Source: Pyxidicoccus caerfyrddinensis (GTDB lineage Bacteria; Myxococcota; Myxococcia; Myxococcales; Myxococcaceae). From it: 64,000 nt of DNA. The DNA is taken from contig NZ_JAAIYA010000031.1 of the NCBI RefSeq assembly GCF_010894405.1, positions 97,301 through 161,300 of the forward strand, read 5' to 3'. The notes under the pieces were generated by a model, which saw only the letters and a list, made by a program, of their open reading frames with translations, made no database searches and was not told where the DNA came from. Below are positions 7,561 through 19,518 of the stretch, one piece after another. Made by a program: the position numbers and the translations under genes. Every line of letters starts with the position of its first letter. The first letter of the stretch is position 1.

Positions 7561-8970
7561 TTAGCGGGCGTCCGTCTCCGCGGCGGGGATGGGGAAGCGC
7601 TCGTGCGGCGCGAAGCTGGGGTCCAGCTCGCGGGGGAGCGTGTCCAGCCGGTTGTAGCGGCGCAGGTCGATCCACCGGTGGCCACCCTCGAACAGGAGCG
7701 AGTACCGCTTCTGCTTCAAGAGCTCGTCCAGGGCGTTGGCCGCGGTGATGTCCGTCCGGGCAGCGAGCCGGCCGGAGCGGGTGCGGATGTAGTTGATGTC
7801 ATCCGCCGCCGGGCCGATGTTGCCCAGGCCGATGTTGGCCTCCGCGCGCAGGAGGATGAGCTCCTCGTTGCGGATGATGGGCACCGGCGACTCCGCGCTG
7901 GGGTACAGCGTGAAGGCCAGGTCCGTGGACAGCTTGCCGTCCGCCGCGGTGGCGGCCTTGTCCAGCTTCTTCGTCTTGCGCGACACGCGGTCATCCACGC
8001 TGTCGTTCGCCTGTTTCTCCGCGTCCGTCACGATGGACGGGTGCGCGAAGATGGTCGTGCTGAGCAGGTTGTTGTCCAGGTCACCCGAGGCCGCGCGGAA
8101 CACGTGGTAGACGCCACGGTTCAGCGAGGTGAGGGCGGCGCCCTTGGCGCCGTCGTCCGCGGGGATGCTGGAGTCGATGAACGACTGGCTCAGCGCCGTC
8201 AGCGCGTCGGCGTAGTGGCCCTGGTACACCGCGACCCGTGCCTTCAGACCGCGGTTGAACTTCAGGAACGCGTCCGCGGTGGTGAAGTCGTCCGTCGGGG
8301 TGCTCGGGTCACCCTCGAACCCGGTGCTCAGGCGGAACGGGAAGGCCACCTTGCCCGCGGCCGTCAGGTGCGTCGCGGCCTGGTCGAGCAGCCCGGAGAT
8401 GTGGTCGAACACCTCCGCCTTGCTCTTGAGGTCGGCCAGCTCCGTCAGGGGCTTGTCCACGTCGATGGCCGCGCCATTCGTGTCACGCGTGTTGATGACG
8501 ACCAGGAAGTCCAGCGCCTGGAACGTCTTCGCGTAGCCGCGGATGGCCTCCTTCTCGGCATCCGACACGCTGGTCGACGGCAGCTTCTCCATCGCCGCCA
8601 GCAGCGTGTTGGCGTTGCGGATGTTGGCGTACGGGTTCGTCCAGAAGTTGCCGCCGAACGCCGGGCCGCCCGGGTCCAGCGCCGGGCCGAGCAGCTCTTC
8701 CACCGGGCGGGGCTCCGCCGGGTCGAAGATGAACGCCTCGCGGCCGATGACGCCCAGCTCGGCCACGTAGCCGTTCTGGGCCGCCAGGCCGACCCGGTTC
8801 CCGATGATGAGACCCGTGGCCGCGGTCAGGACGCGTGACTTCGTCGGGTTGTCCCGGAAGTCATCCAGGCTGACGTTGTCCAGGTCGTCGACGTCCAGGC
8901 TTCCGCAGCCGCCCAGGCCCAGCGCGGCGCACAGCACCACCACTGCACTCTTCGTCCGATACATGTTCAT
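7561..8970 (-). CDS. SusD/RagB-like outer-membrane lipoprotein
   Basis: A 469-residue lipoprotein of the SusD/RagB family, which binds nutrients at the cell surface and hands them to a SusC-type TonB receptor. The N-terminus is a lipoprotein signal ending in GLGGC. The long alpha-helical TPR-like body ends with the family's characteristic block: IIRNEELILLRAEA, KRYSLLFEGGHRWIDLRR and a late FPIP. It begins four bases after the stop of the SusC gene, so the two form one operon on the minus strand. SusC/D pairs are typical of Bacteroidota and unusual here. Start could be the first or third codon (MNM). Confidence 0.93.
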   Translation of the reverse strand: MNMYRTKSAVVVLCAALGLGGCGSLDVDDLDNVSLDDFRDNPTKSRVLTAATGLIIGNRVGLAAQNGYVAELGVIGREAFIFDPAEPRPVEELLGPALDPGGPAFGGNFWTNPYANIRNANTLLAAMEKLPSTSVSDAEKEAIRGYAKTFQALDFLVVINTRDTNGAAIDVDKPLTELADLKSKAEVFDHISGLLDQAATHLTAAGKVAFPFRLSTGFEGDPSTPTDDFTTADAFLKFNRGLKARVAVYQGHYADALTALSQSFIDSSIPADDGAKGAALTSLNRGVYHVFRAASGDLDNNLLSTTIFAHPSIVTDAEKQANDSVDDRVSRKTKKLDKAATAADGKLSTDLAFTLYPSAESPVPIIRNEELILLRAEANIGLGNIGPAADDINYIRTRSGRLAARTDITAANALDELLKQKRYSLLFEGGHRWIDLRRYNRLDTLPRELDPSFAPHERFPIPAAETDAR

Positions 8971-8974
8971 GGCC

Positions 8975-12034
<3,060 letters not shown>

Positions 12035-12351
12035 TCGGTCCTCACGTCTCTGCGTTTGAACGGCCCCCCCTGAAGGATGCCGTGGACTTGAATCGTCCCC
12101 GGCTGAACGCTTCCGAGTCAACGACATATCGGGATTTCAGGAACTTGCTTGCCGCTGCAGAGCGACAGGAATTCTCCGTCCCGGTGATACATGGCCGCTC
12201 GGGACTGAAACATGGAGGGCCCCGCGGACCCACCCATCCGGTAGGGCGCTCCTTGGAGGCCCTGGCAAGTCCAGGAGCGCTGTCACAAACCGTGCCGGGG
12301 TTCCCCAAGGCCTCGGGGCGTTTGTCATGCCCCCCACCGGAGAAACCCTCG
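12035..12351. other. Divergent intergenic region between SusC and a secreted-protein gene
   Basis: This 317-base region separates the minus-strand SusC gene from the plus-strand secreted-protein gene and should hold both promoters. It contains the decamer GTGATACATG (12183-12192), also present upstream of the aldolase gene, and a long hairpin at 12246-12280. No clear pair of -35 and -10 boxes was identified on either strand. Its base composition is less GC-biased than the flanking genes. Open frames crossing it lack codon bias and are not credible genes. Confidence 0.6.
12246..12280. other. Strong hairpin in SusC upstream region
   Basis: GCGCTCCT and GGA on the left (12246-12257, one bulged T) pair with TCC and AGGAGCGC on the right (12270-12280), giving an 11-base-pair stem with a 12-base loop. 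No T-run follows on either strand, so a regulatory or transcript-stability role is as likely as termination. It is about 72 bases upstream of the secreted-protein start. Confidence 0.45.
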
Positions 12352-13914
12352 ATGCCAGTCCCCCTCACGACGCGCGCGCCCTTCGCGAGCGCGCGGCGTC
12401 TCTGTACATCCTCGTCCCATCCGTGCGTGGTCGCGCTGCTCCTGGCGCTGACCGTTTCCTGGCCTGCCAGCGCCGGCCCGCTTCCCTGGCGCACCGCGGT
12501 GTCGCTGCCGCTCGCGCCGTGTCCGCCGATCACCGCGCCGGTGGGCCACTGGCCCCATGACGTCGTCGGCACGGCCCGGCCCACCTTCTCGTGGACGGCG
12601 GTGAGCGGAGCCACCTCGTACACGCTCTACGTCCTCGACCCGTCGGAGAACATCGTCGTCCGGCAGACGAACCTCACGCAGACGTCCTTCACCCCCACGA
12701 GTGACTTGCCCGGAGGCATGCAGCTCCGGTGGAAGGTGAAGGGCGAGAGCCCCTGCGGCCCGGGGCCGTACTCACAGGACCTCTACTTCACCGTGCCGGG
12801 CCCTCCGGCGCCGCCCACGGTGCGGATTGTCGCGCCCGCTGACGAGAGCATGGTGACGGGGCCGGTGGACGTGCAGGTGCAGGTCAGCCCCGACACGCGC
12901 TTCGTCGAGTTCTATGTGGACGGCGTGTACCTGGCGACGCAGAGCGGGGGCACGTACCGCTTCCCGTGGAACCCGGCCGTCAACCCGCTGCCGGCGCCGA
13001 ACCATGCGATGCAACTGGGTTACCATTTCGTGGACGGCCGCTATGGGAACTTCCGCTCGGAGGTGTCCGGCTACACCAACCTGTATTACGCGTGGGCGCG
13101 GCGCGGGTACGAGCCGGACAGCACCGCGCCGGACTCGGTGTGGCTGCCGCTGATGCAGGCTGCGGTGGCATCCGCCGCCGCCGAGGGCTGGAACATCCAG
13201 CTCAACCTCAACCTCCAGGAGCAGACGCCGGGCCGGGTGACGCCGCTGGATGCGGTGCTGGACCTCGTCGCGCCGTACTGGAGCCGCGTCGCGCGAATCG
13301 AGCTGGCCTCGGGGCCCGACTGGAGCCGCGCCGAGACGGAGGCGCGAATCCTGGACCTGCGGGCGAGGCTGAGAGCGCGGGGGCTCGCCGCGCGGCCCAT
13401 GGGCAACGTCTACAGCATCGACCAGGTGCGCACGCTGGACGCCATCTTCGCCACCGGCCTTGACTTCGTGGGCATCGAAGCCTTCCTCGACGGCCCGGGC
13501 CACCCCATCAGCCAGGGCAACACCGGGTACCTCGTCTCGCGAGTCACCGAGGCGAAGCAGCGCGTGCCCACGAGCAAGCTCATCGTGCTGGTGGTGCAGT
13601 CGGACACGCGCAACGGCACGTGGACGAACCTCGACAACCTCAGGGACTTGCAGCTCACGCCCTACTACCACCTGGCCGCGAATGACCCGCGCGTCGTCGC
13701 CCTCACGCTGTACACGTACGGCCGGCCCCAGGGCGCGCGAGACAACCCCGTGCTCAAGCCGGCGCACATGCGCATCGCGGAGAAGCTGTTCGGTGTCTCC
13801 ATCCCCGGCGCGAAGTGCGGGCGGAGGACGCTGACGGCCGCTGCCTACAACGCACAGGGACAGGGCCAGCTGCAGAACGTGGAGGTGACTGTGGCGGGCC
13901 CCGGCTGCCCATAG
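12352..13914 (+). CDS. Secreted multidomain protein with Fn3/Ig-like modules, function unknown
   Basis: I do not recognise a named family. The 520-residue product has a signal peptide (hydrophobic VVALLLALTVSW then PASAG). Residues about 75-155 look like a fibronectin-III-type fold (PTFSWTAVSGATSYTLYV). Residues about 160-210 look Ig-like (VRIVAPADESMVTGPVDVQV, a phrase common next to secreted hydrolases). The remaining C-terminal half has alternating strand/helix segments such as RVARIELASGPDW, LDFVGIEAF and KLIVLVVQSD, suggestive of a TIM-barrel glycosidase-like fold. ATG 12352 follows CGGAGAAA. It stands upstream of the ceramidase gene and probably acts outside the cell. Confidence 0.7.
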   Translation: MPVPLTTRAPFASARRLCTSSSHPCVVALLLALTVSWPASAGPLPWRTAVSLPLAPCPPITAPVGHWPHDVVGTARPTFSWTAVSGATSYTLYVLDPSENIVVRQTNLTQTSFTPTSDLPGGMQLRWKVKGESPCGPGPYSQDLYFTVPGPPAPPTVRIVAPADESMVTGPVDVQVQVSPDTRFVEFYVDGVYLATQSGGTYRFPWNPAVNPLPAPNHAMQLGYHFVDGRYGNFRSEVSGYTNLYYAWARRGYEPDSTAPDSVWLPLMQAAVASAAAEGWNIQLNLNLQEQTPGRVTPLDAVLDLVAPYWSRVARIELASGPDWSRAETEARILDLRARLRARGLAARPMGNVYSIDQVRTLDAIFATGLDFVGIEAFLDGPGHPISQGNTGYLVSRVTEAKQRVPTSKLIVLVVQSDTRNGTWTNLDNLRDLQLTPYYHLAANDPRVVALTLYTYGRPQGARDNPVLKPAHMRIAEKLFGVSIPGAKCGRRTLTAAAYNAQGQGQLQNVEVTVAGPGCP

Positions 13915-14040
13915 GGCCCGTGTCCCGCGCGACTCGGGGGGGACCGCTGTGTCGTCCGGCGGTCCTTCCCGTTCGCATGACTGGCAACACTCGCGGGGAG
14001 TCCGGCGACAATCCCGGCTTTCCGAAGAGGAGCGTTGCGC

Positions 14041-16131
14041 ATGCAAGCCTGTCTCGCCCGTCAGTCGTATCTCTGGGTCCTCGCGCTGGTGCTGGGCGCA
14101 TGTGGTGCCGAAGTCGTGGAGCCGGCCTCGGAGGCGGGGCGGGCTCCGCCTTCCGTGGCGTCGGTGGAGCAGCCCGCGCTCACCGGCCCCTGCGCGGGCA
14201 ACACGGCCTTCCAGGTGGGCGCGGGCGTCTACGACATCACCGGCCCCGCGGCGGAGCTGGGGATGATGGGCTACGCGATGCTGGAGCAGAAGACGGCAGG
14301 CATCCACCAGCGCCTGCGCTCGCGGGCGTTCGTCATCGCCTCGCCGTGCAACGGCAAGCGCGTGGCCTTCGTGAGCGCGGATGCGGGCTTCGTCGGCCAG
14401 GGCGTCAAGCAGCAGGTGGTGGAGCGGCTGAAGGCCACGTACGGGAGCACGTACTCGGATGACAACGTGGTGCTGAGCGCCACGCACACGCACAGCGGGC
14501 CGGGCGGCTTCTCACACTACGCGCTCTACAACCTGACCATCCTCGGCTACGACAAGCAGAACTTCGACGCCATCGTCGACGGCATCTACCAGTCCATCGT
14601 CCGCGCGCACGGCAACCTCACGGCGGGCACGGTGCGCTTGGCGTCGAATGACTTGCTCAACACCAGCATCAACCGCTCGCCAGAGGCGTACCTGCGCAAC
14701 CCGGCCACGGAGCGCGGGCAGTTCGGCTACGACACCGACAAGCAGATGACGCTGCTGCGCCTGCAAACGAGCACGGGGCAGGAGGTGGGGCTCATCAACT
14801 GGTTCGCCGTCCACGCCACGTCCATGGGCAACGACAACTTGCTCATCAGCGGCGACAACAAGGGCTACGCGTCGTACCTCTTCGAGAAGCTCAAGGGCAC
14901 CAACTACACGGCCGCGAAGACGTTCGTCGCCGCCTTCGCGCAGAGCAACGAGGGCGACGTCACGCCCAACATCTACGGCGGTACCAATGGGGGCGGCGCC
15001 AACGACTTCGAGAGCACGGAGCTGTCCGGGCGCAAGCAGTACGACCTGGCCCGCGCGCTGTATGACGGCGCGGCGCAGTCGCTCACGGGCGCGGTGGACT
15101 ACCGCCACGCCTACGTGAAGATGGACGAGGTGCAGGTGGCCCCCGCGTACACGGATGGCGTGGCGCGCACCACCTGCGAGGCCGCCATCGGCATCTCCAT
15201 GCTGGCCGGCGCCGAGGACGGCCCGGGCTACGGCAGCGAGGGCGCCACGTGCGAGGACATCCACGACCTCTGGGGGGCCATCTCCTGCGCGGTCACCACC
15301 ACGCCGTGCCAGGGTGAGAAGCCGATTGTCCTGGAGATGGGCACCATGCAGCCCTACCCGTGGACGCCGGAGGTGCTGCCGCTCCAGGTGGTGACGGTGG
15401 GCAACGTGGCGCTGGTGGCGGTGCCCTTCGAGATGACGACCATGGCGGGCCGGCGGCTGCGCAAGACGGTGCAGGCGCAGCTCGCGCCGCTGGGCGTGGA
15501 CACCGTGGTGATTGCCGGCCTGTCCAACGCGTACGCGGGCTACCTCGCCACGCGCGAGGAGTACGCGAAGCAGGACTACGAGGGAGCCTCCACGCACTTC
15601 GGTCCGTGGCAGCTCGCGGCGGTGCAGCAGGAGGCGGACAGGCTGGCGGCCGCGCTGCGCAATGGCGTGTCCGTCCCCGCGGGCCCCACGCCCCGGGACT
15701 TGCGCAATGAGCAGACGACGGTGCAGACGGGCGTGGTGTTCGACGACAAGCTGCTGTCGGTGAGCTTCGGCAGCGTCGTCACCAATGCGCTCGCGTCCTA
15801 TGCGCGGGGCGCGACGGTGAGCGTGAAGTTCTGGGGCGGCCACCCGAAGAACAACCTGCGGCGGCAGGGCAGCTTCCTCCAGGTGCAGCGCAAGTCGGGC
15901 ACGTCCTGGGTGACGGTGGCCAACGACTGGGACTGGGAGACGAAGTACCGGTGGGAGCGCAACAACTGCGTGCCCACGTTCGCGTGCTCACACGTGACGG
16001 TGGAGTGGAAGATTCCCACGGACGCCGTGCCGGGCACCTACCGCATCCGCCATGACGGTGACTGGAAGTCCGGCTGGGACGGCCTCATCCGCGCCTACAC
16101 GGGCTACTCGCGCGAGTTCACCGTCAATTAA
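14041..16131 (+). CDS. Neutral/alkaline ceramidase family lipoprotein
   Basis: A 696-residue protein of the neutral ceramidase family, which hydrolyses ceramide to sphingosine and fatty acid. A lipoprotein signal ends in VLGAC, so it should be membrane-anchored. Family zinc-site and active-site regions are visible: HTHSGPGG, NWFAVHATSM, PFEMTTMAGRR and SNAYAGYLATREEY. The C-terminal Ig-like domain has GHPKNNLRR and RWERNNC. At the nucleophile loop the usual Ser is Thr308 (NEGDVTPN), which may alter activity. ATG 14041 follows AGAGGAG; an in-frame TTG six bases earlier is too close to that site. Myxobacteria make sphingolipids, so the substrate could be self or prey lipid. Confidence 0.92.
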   Translation: MQACLARQSYLWVLALVLGACGAEVVEPASEAGRAPPSVASVEQPALTGPCAGNTAFQVGAGVYDITGPAAELGMMGYAMLEQKTAGIHQRLRSRAFVIASPCNGKRVAFVSADAGFVGQGVKQQVVERLKATYGSTYSDDNVVLSATHTHSGPGGFSHYALYNLTILGYDKQNFDAIVDGIYQSIVRAHGNLTAGTVRLASNDLLNTSINRSPEAYLRNPATERGQFGYDTDKQMTLLRLQTSTGQEVGLINWFAVHATSMGNDNLLISGDNKGYASYLFEKLKGTNYTAAKTFVAAFAQSNEGDVTPNIYGGTNGGGANDFESTELSGRKQYDLARALYDGAAQSLTGAVDYRHAYVKMDEVQVAPAYTDGVARTTCEAAIGISMLAGAEDGPGYGSEGATCEDIHDLWGAISCAVTTTPCQGEKPIVLEMGTMQPYPWTPEVLPLQVVTVGNVALVAVPFEMTTMAGRRLRKTVQAQLAPLGVDTVVIAGLSNAYAGYLATREEYAKQDYEGASTHFGPWQLAAVQQEADRLAAALRNGVSVPAGPTPRDLRNEQTTVQTGVVFDDKLLSVSFGSVVTNALASYARGATVSVKFWGGHPKNNLRRQGSFLQVQRKSGTSWVTVANDWDWETKYRWERNNCVPTFACSHVTVEWKIPTDAVPGTYRIRHDGDWKSGWDGLIRAYTGYSREFTVN

Positions 16132-16199
16132 TGGCACGGGGAGGGTAGGGGGCCCGTGGCCCGCCGCCCGCCGGGAGACAGAGCAGGCTCACCCGGGGC

Positions 16200-16233
16200 G
16201 GGCAGGACACAACTGTCCGCCCCCAGGGGTTTT
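16200..16233 (+). terminator. Candidate intrinsic terminator after the ceramidase gene
   Basis: GGGC-A-GGACA (16200-16209) pairs with TGTCC-GCCC (16214-16222) around a CAAC loop, with one bulged A. A short T-run (TTTT, 16230-16233) follows after eight bases. It sits about 70 bases past the ceramidase stop and before leuS, where transcription units should separate. Confidence 0.4.
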
Positions 16234-16356
16234 CTCCTATCAGCCGCCGCCCGAAGAAGGGGGCCTGCGCACCGTCCGGCAACCGCAGTGGGCGGGCGTG
16301 ACGCGGAAAGACGTGTTGCCCCCGGGCCCGGCCCTCCCATAAGAGACCCATCGGAC

Positions 16357-18858
16357 ATGGCGATGAACGAGCGTTACGAGCCGCAGGCGATTGAAGGCAA
16401 GTGGCAGACCCGCTGGGACGAGGCGGGCATCTTCCGGGCAGGCAAGTGCCCGGGCGCACCCAAGAAGTACATCCTCGAGATGCTGCCGTACCCCAGTGGC
16501 AAGATGCACATGGGGCACGTTCGCAACTACCTCATCGGGGACGTGTACTCGCGCTACTACCTGATGCGCGGGTTCGACGTGCTGCATCCCATGGGCTGGG
16601 ATGCCTTCGGCCTGCCCGCGGAGAACGCCGCCATCAAGGACGGCGTCCACCCGGCGGTGCGCACCGAGGAGAACATCGCCTCCTTCAAGAAGGAGATCAA
16701 AAGCCTCGGCTACGCGTACGACTGGGACCGCGAGGTCAACACCAGCCGGCCCGAGTACTACCGCTGGAACCAGTGGTTCTTCATCCAGATGCTCGAGCGC
16801 GGGCTCGTCTATCGCCGCTTCAGCAAGGTGAACTGGTGCACCGGCTGCCACACCGTCATCGCCAACGAGCAGGTGAAGGACGGCGTCTGCGAGCGCTGCG
16901 ACTCGCCCGTGGTGGACAAGGAAATGCCCGAGTGGGCGTTCCGCATCACCCGCTACTCGCAGGACCTGCTGGACGCGCTCGACACGCTGAAGGAGTGGCC
17001 GGACCGCATCACCTCCATGCAGCGCAACTGGATTGGCCGCTCGGACGGTGCCGAGGCCGACTTCCGCGTGCAGGGACATGACGCCTCGCTGCGCGTCTTC
17101 ACCACCCGCATCGACACCATCTTCGGCTGCACCTACGTGGTGCTCGCGCCGGACCACAAGCTGGTGGCCCAGGTGACGACGCCCGAGCGCCGCGCGGACG
17201 TGGAGGCCTTCGCGAAGCGCATGGCCGCCCAGTCCAAGACGGAGCGCCTGGGCGAGGACGCGGAGAAGGAGGGCGTCTTCACCGGCGCCCACGCCGTGAA
17301 TCCCTTCACCGGCCAGCCGGTGCCCATCTGGATCGCCAACTTCGTGGTGAGCGACTACGGCACCGGCGCCGTCATGAGCGTGCCCGCCCACGACGCGCGC
17401 GACTTCGCCTTCGCGCGCAAGTACAGCCTGCCCATCAAGGTGGTGGTGCAGCCGGCCACCGGCGACAAGCTCCCCGAGGGCAGCAAGCTCGAGGCGGCCT
17501 ATACCGAGTACGGCGTGCTGGCGGACTCGGGCGAGTACACGGGCCAGACGTCCGAGGTCGCGCGCCAGGCCATGGCCGCGAAGCTGGAGAAGGACGGCAC
17601 GGGAAAGACGACGGTGACGTACCGCCAGAAGGACTGGGGCTTCAGCCGCCAGCGCTACTGGGGCACGCCCATCCCCATCGTCTACTGCGAGAAGTGCGAC
17701 CCCCAGCGCCACGGCATCCCCGTGCCGCTGGACCAGCTCCCCGTGCGCCTGCCGGACATCGACACCCAGGCGGTGCTGACGGGCAAGGGCGAGCCGCCGC
17801 TCGCCAAGGTGCCCTCGTGGGTGAACACCACCTGCCCCAAGTGCGGCGGGCCCGCGAAGCGCGAGGCGGAGACGATGGACACCTTCGTCGACTCCTGCTG
17901 GTACTTCGCGCGCTACCTGTCGCCGCACTACGACGCCGCGCCGTTCGACCCGAAGGCGGCCCAGCGCTTCCTCCCCGTGGACGTCTACGTGGGCGGCCCC
18001 GAGCACGCGGTGATGCACCTGCTCTACTTCCGGTTCTGGACCCGCGTGATGAAGCTGCTGGGCCTGAGCCCCGTGGACGAGCCCGTCAAGCGGCTGATTA
18101 CCCAGGGCATCGTCAACGGCCCGGACGGCCGGAAGATGTCCAAGCGCTGGGGCAACGTGGTGGCGCCCGCCTCCATCGTCCAGAAGTACGGCGCGGACAC
18201 CGCGCGCGCGTACGTGCTCTTCGCCGGCCCGCCGGAGCGCGACTTCGACTGGTCCGATGACCAGGTGGAGGGCGTCTTCCGCTTCCTCAAGCGCGTCTGG
18301 ACGCTGGCGGCCACGCACCACGCCTCGGTGGCCAGCGCCACGCACGACGGCGCGTACGAGGGCAGGGCGCTGGAGACGCGCCGTGCCGCGCACAAGTGCC
18401 TGAAGCGGGTGGGGGAGGCGCTGGAGCGCCTGTCCTTCAACACCGCCATCGCCGGCATCATGGAGTGCATCAACGCGCTCTACGCGCAGGGCACGCCGGA
18501 GACGCCCGCGGAGAAGGCCGCCATGGCCGAGGCCATCCGGCTGCTCGCGGTGGTGCTGACGCCCTTCGCCCCGCACATCGCGGACGAGCTGTCGGAGGCG
18601 TACGGCTCCAAGGAGCTCACCGTGTCCCGCCCGTGGCCGGACTTCGACCCGGCGCTGGTGGTGGACGACGTCATCCCCTACGCCGTGCAGGTGAACGGCA
18701 AGCTGCGCGCGGAGATTCGCGTCGCGGCGGACGCGGGCGAGGCGGACGTGCGCGCGGCGGCGGAGGCGGACGAGAAGGTGCAGGCGGCGATGGCCGGCAA
18801 GACGCTGCGCAAGTTCGTCTTCGTCCCCAAGCGGTTGGTGAACTTCGTCGTCGGCTAG
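16357..18858 (+). CDS. leuS: Leucyl-tRNA synthetase
   Basis: An 833-residue class I aminoacyl-tRNA synthetase that charges tRNA-Leu. The HIGH-type motif is HMGH in PYPSGKMHMGHVRNY near residue 50. The class I signature continues with GWDAFGLPAENAA. The CP1 editing domain is present (about residues 220-420, including TTRIDTIFGCTYVV and PAHDARDFAFA), and the KMSKS motif is KMSKR in GRKMSKRWGN. Length and order agree with bacterial LeuRS. Start is ATG 16357; an in-frame ATG two codons later is an alternative. The following genes run in the same direction, including lptE, a neighbour of leuS in many Gram-negatives. Confidence 0.97.
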   Translation: MAMNERYEPQAIEGKWQTRWDEAGIFRAGKCPGAPKKYILEMLPYPSGKMHMGHVRNYLIGDVYSRYYLMRGFDVLHPMGWDAFGLPAENAAIKDGVHPAVRTEENIASFKKEIKSLGYAYDWDREVNTSRPEYYRWNQWFFIQMLERGLVYRRFSKVNWCTGCHTVIANEQVKDGVCERCDSPVVDKEMPEWAFRITRYSQDLLDALDTLKEWPDRITSMQRNWIGRSDGAEADFRVQGHDASLRVFTTRIDTIFGCTYVVLAPDHKLVAQVTTPERRADVEAFAKRMAAQSKTERLGEDAEKEGVFTGAHAVNPFTGQPVPIWIANFVVSDYGTGAVMSVPAHDARDFAFARKYSLPIKVVVQPATGDKLPEGSKLEAAYTEYGVLADSGEYTGQTSEVARQAMAAKLEKDGTGKTTVTYRQKDWGFSRQRYWGTPIPIVYCEKCDPQRHGIPVPLDQLPVRLPDIDTQAVLTGKGEPPLAKVPSWVNTTCPKCGGPAKREAETMDTFVDSCWYFARYLSPHYDAAPFDPKAAQRFLPVDVYVGGPEHAVMHLLYFRFWTRVMKLLGLSPVDEPVKRLITQGIVNGPDGRKMSKRWGNVVAPASIVQKYGADTARAYVLFAGPPERDFDWSDDQVEGVFRFLKRVWTLAATHHASVASATHDGAYEGRALETRRAAHKCLKRVGEALERLSFNTAIAGIMECINALYAQGTPETPAEKAAMAEAIRLLAVVLTPFAPHIADELSEAYGSKELTVSRPWPDFDPALVVDDVIPYAVQVNGKLRAEIRVAADAGEADVRAAAEADEKVQAAMAGKTLRKFVFVPKRLVNFVVG

Positions 18859-18872
18859 CGCGGGGACCTCCG

Positions 18873-19487
18873 GTGCCCGTCGAAGTCCTCGTCATGTGCG
18901 GTGCGTGCGGGCGGCCCCAACCGGCGGGCAGCCCGCGCTGCATTGCCTGCGGGGCCCCGCTGCCGGAGGCGCCCCTGCCGGAGGCACCGGGGGGCCGGGC
19001 GCCCTTCCTCGACGCGGACCTGGGCGGTGGGCGCTCCCTCTCCGGTGAGGGGGAGCGGCTCTCCTACCGGGCCGCGCCCATGCAGACTCCCCAGGAAGTG
19101 GACCTGGGCAGCCTGCGCGGCGTGGAATTGCAGACGCACTTCTTCCGCGAGGCGCTCGTCCTCGTGGCCTTCGCCGTCCTGGGCTTCGTGGCCCACGCGC
19201 CCGCGCTGAAATTGCTGTCCTTCGGCGTGGCGGCGCTGGGCGTGCTGCTGGCGGTGGTGTGCCGCTCCCACGTACTCGTCCTGGAGACGTCCGCTCCCGG
19301 CAGGGTGCGCTGGCCGCTGGGGCTGGCGCGCCGCGGCTCCGAGCGGGACGCACGCCTGCTGGCCGCCTGGGCCACGCTGGCGGACGTGGTGCGCGCGCGG
19401 GGCGTGCCCGTCCGGGTAGGGGGCTCGCGGCCGGCGGAGCCGCCTCCGCCGCGACCTCCGGGGCCGCACGACGGCCCTCGCGCTTGA
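18873..19487 (+). CDS. Small zinc-ribbon membrane protein, function unknown
   Basis: A 204-residue protein beginning at GTG 18873 (GGGGA upstream); ATG 18894 is an alternative giving 197 residues. The N-terminus is a rubredoxin-like zinc ribbon with two CxxC knuckles (MCGACGRPQ and CIACGAPL). A Pro-rich linker follows. Then comes a hydrophobic pair around residues 95-130 (ALVLVAFAVLGFVAHAP and FGVAALGVLLAVVC), and a basic C-terminal tail rich in Pro. It lies 14 bases after leuS and just before lptE, likely co-transcribed with leuS. No known family assignment was possible. Confidence 0.72.
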   Translation: MPVEVLVMCGACGRPQPAGSPRCIACGAPLPEAPLPEAPGGRAPFLDADLGGGRSLSGEGERLSYRAAPMQTPQEVDLGSLRGVELQTHFFREALVLVAFAVLGFVAHAPALKLLSFGVAALGVLLAVVCRSHVLVLETSAPGRVRWPLGLARRGSERDARLLAAWATLADVVRARGVPVRVGGSRPAEPPPPRPPGPHDGPRA

Positions 19488-19511
19488 CGGGGTGGCCCGG
19501 CCCGGTAGGGT
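19484..19511 (+). promoter_or_regulatory. Sigma-70-type promoter of lptE, likely leaderless
   Basis: TTGACG (19484-19489), a 16-base spacer and TAGGGT (19506-19511) make a good housekeeping promoter. Its expected transcription start falls at or one base before the lptE ATG at 19519, so the mRNA would have essentially no leader. It overlaps the stop of the preceding gene. Confidence 0.55.
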
Positions 19512-19518
19512 GCCGCGC

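Noticed and set aside
12035..12351. An N-terminal extension of the secreted protein back to 11878
   Set aside because: It would run through the SusC gene and the divergent promoter region and would bury the signal peptide.
16240..18576. A 778-residue frame antisense to leuS
   Set aside because: It is the reverse shadow of a clear synthetase gene, with Val/His/Arg-rich composition and no domain.
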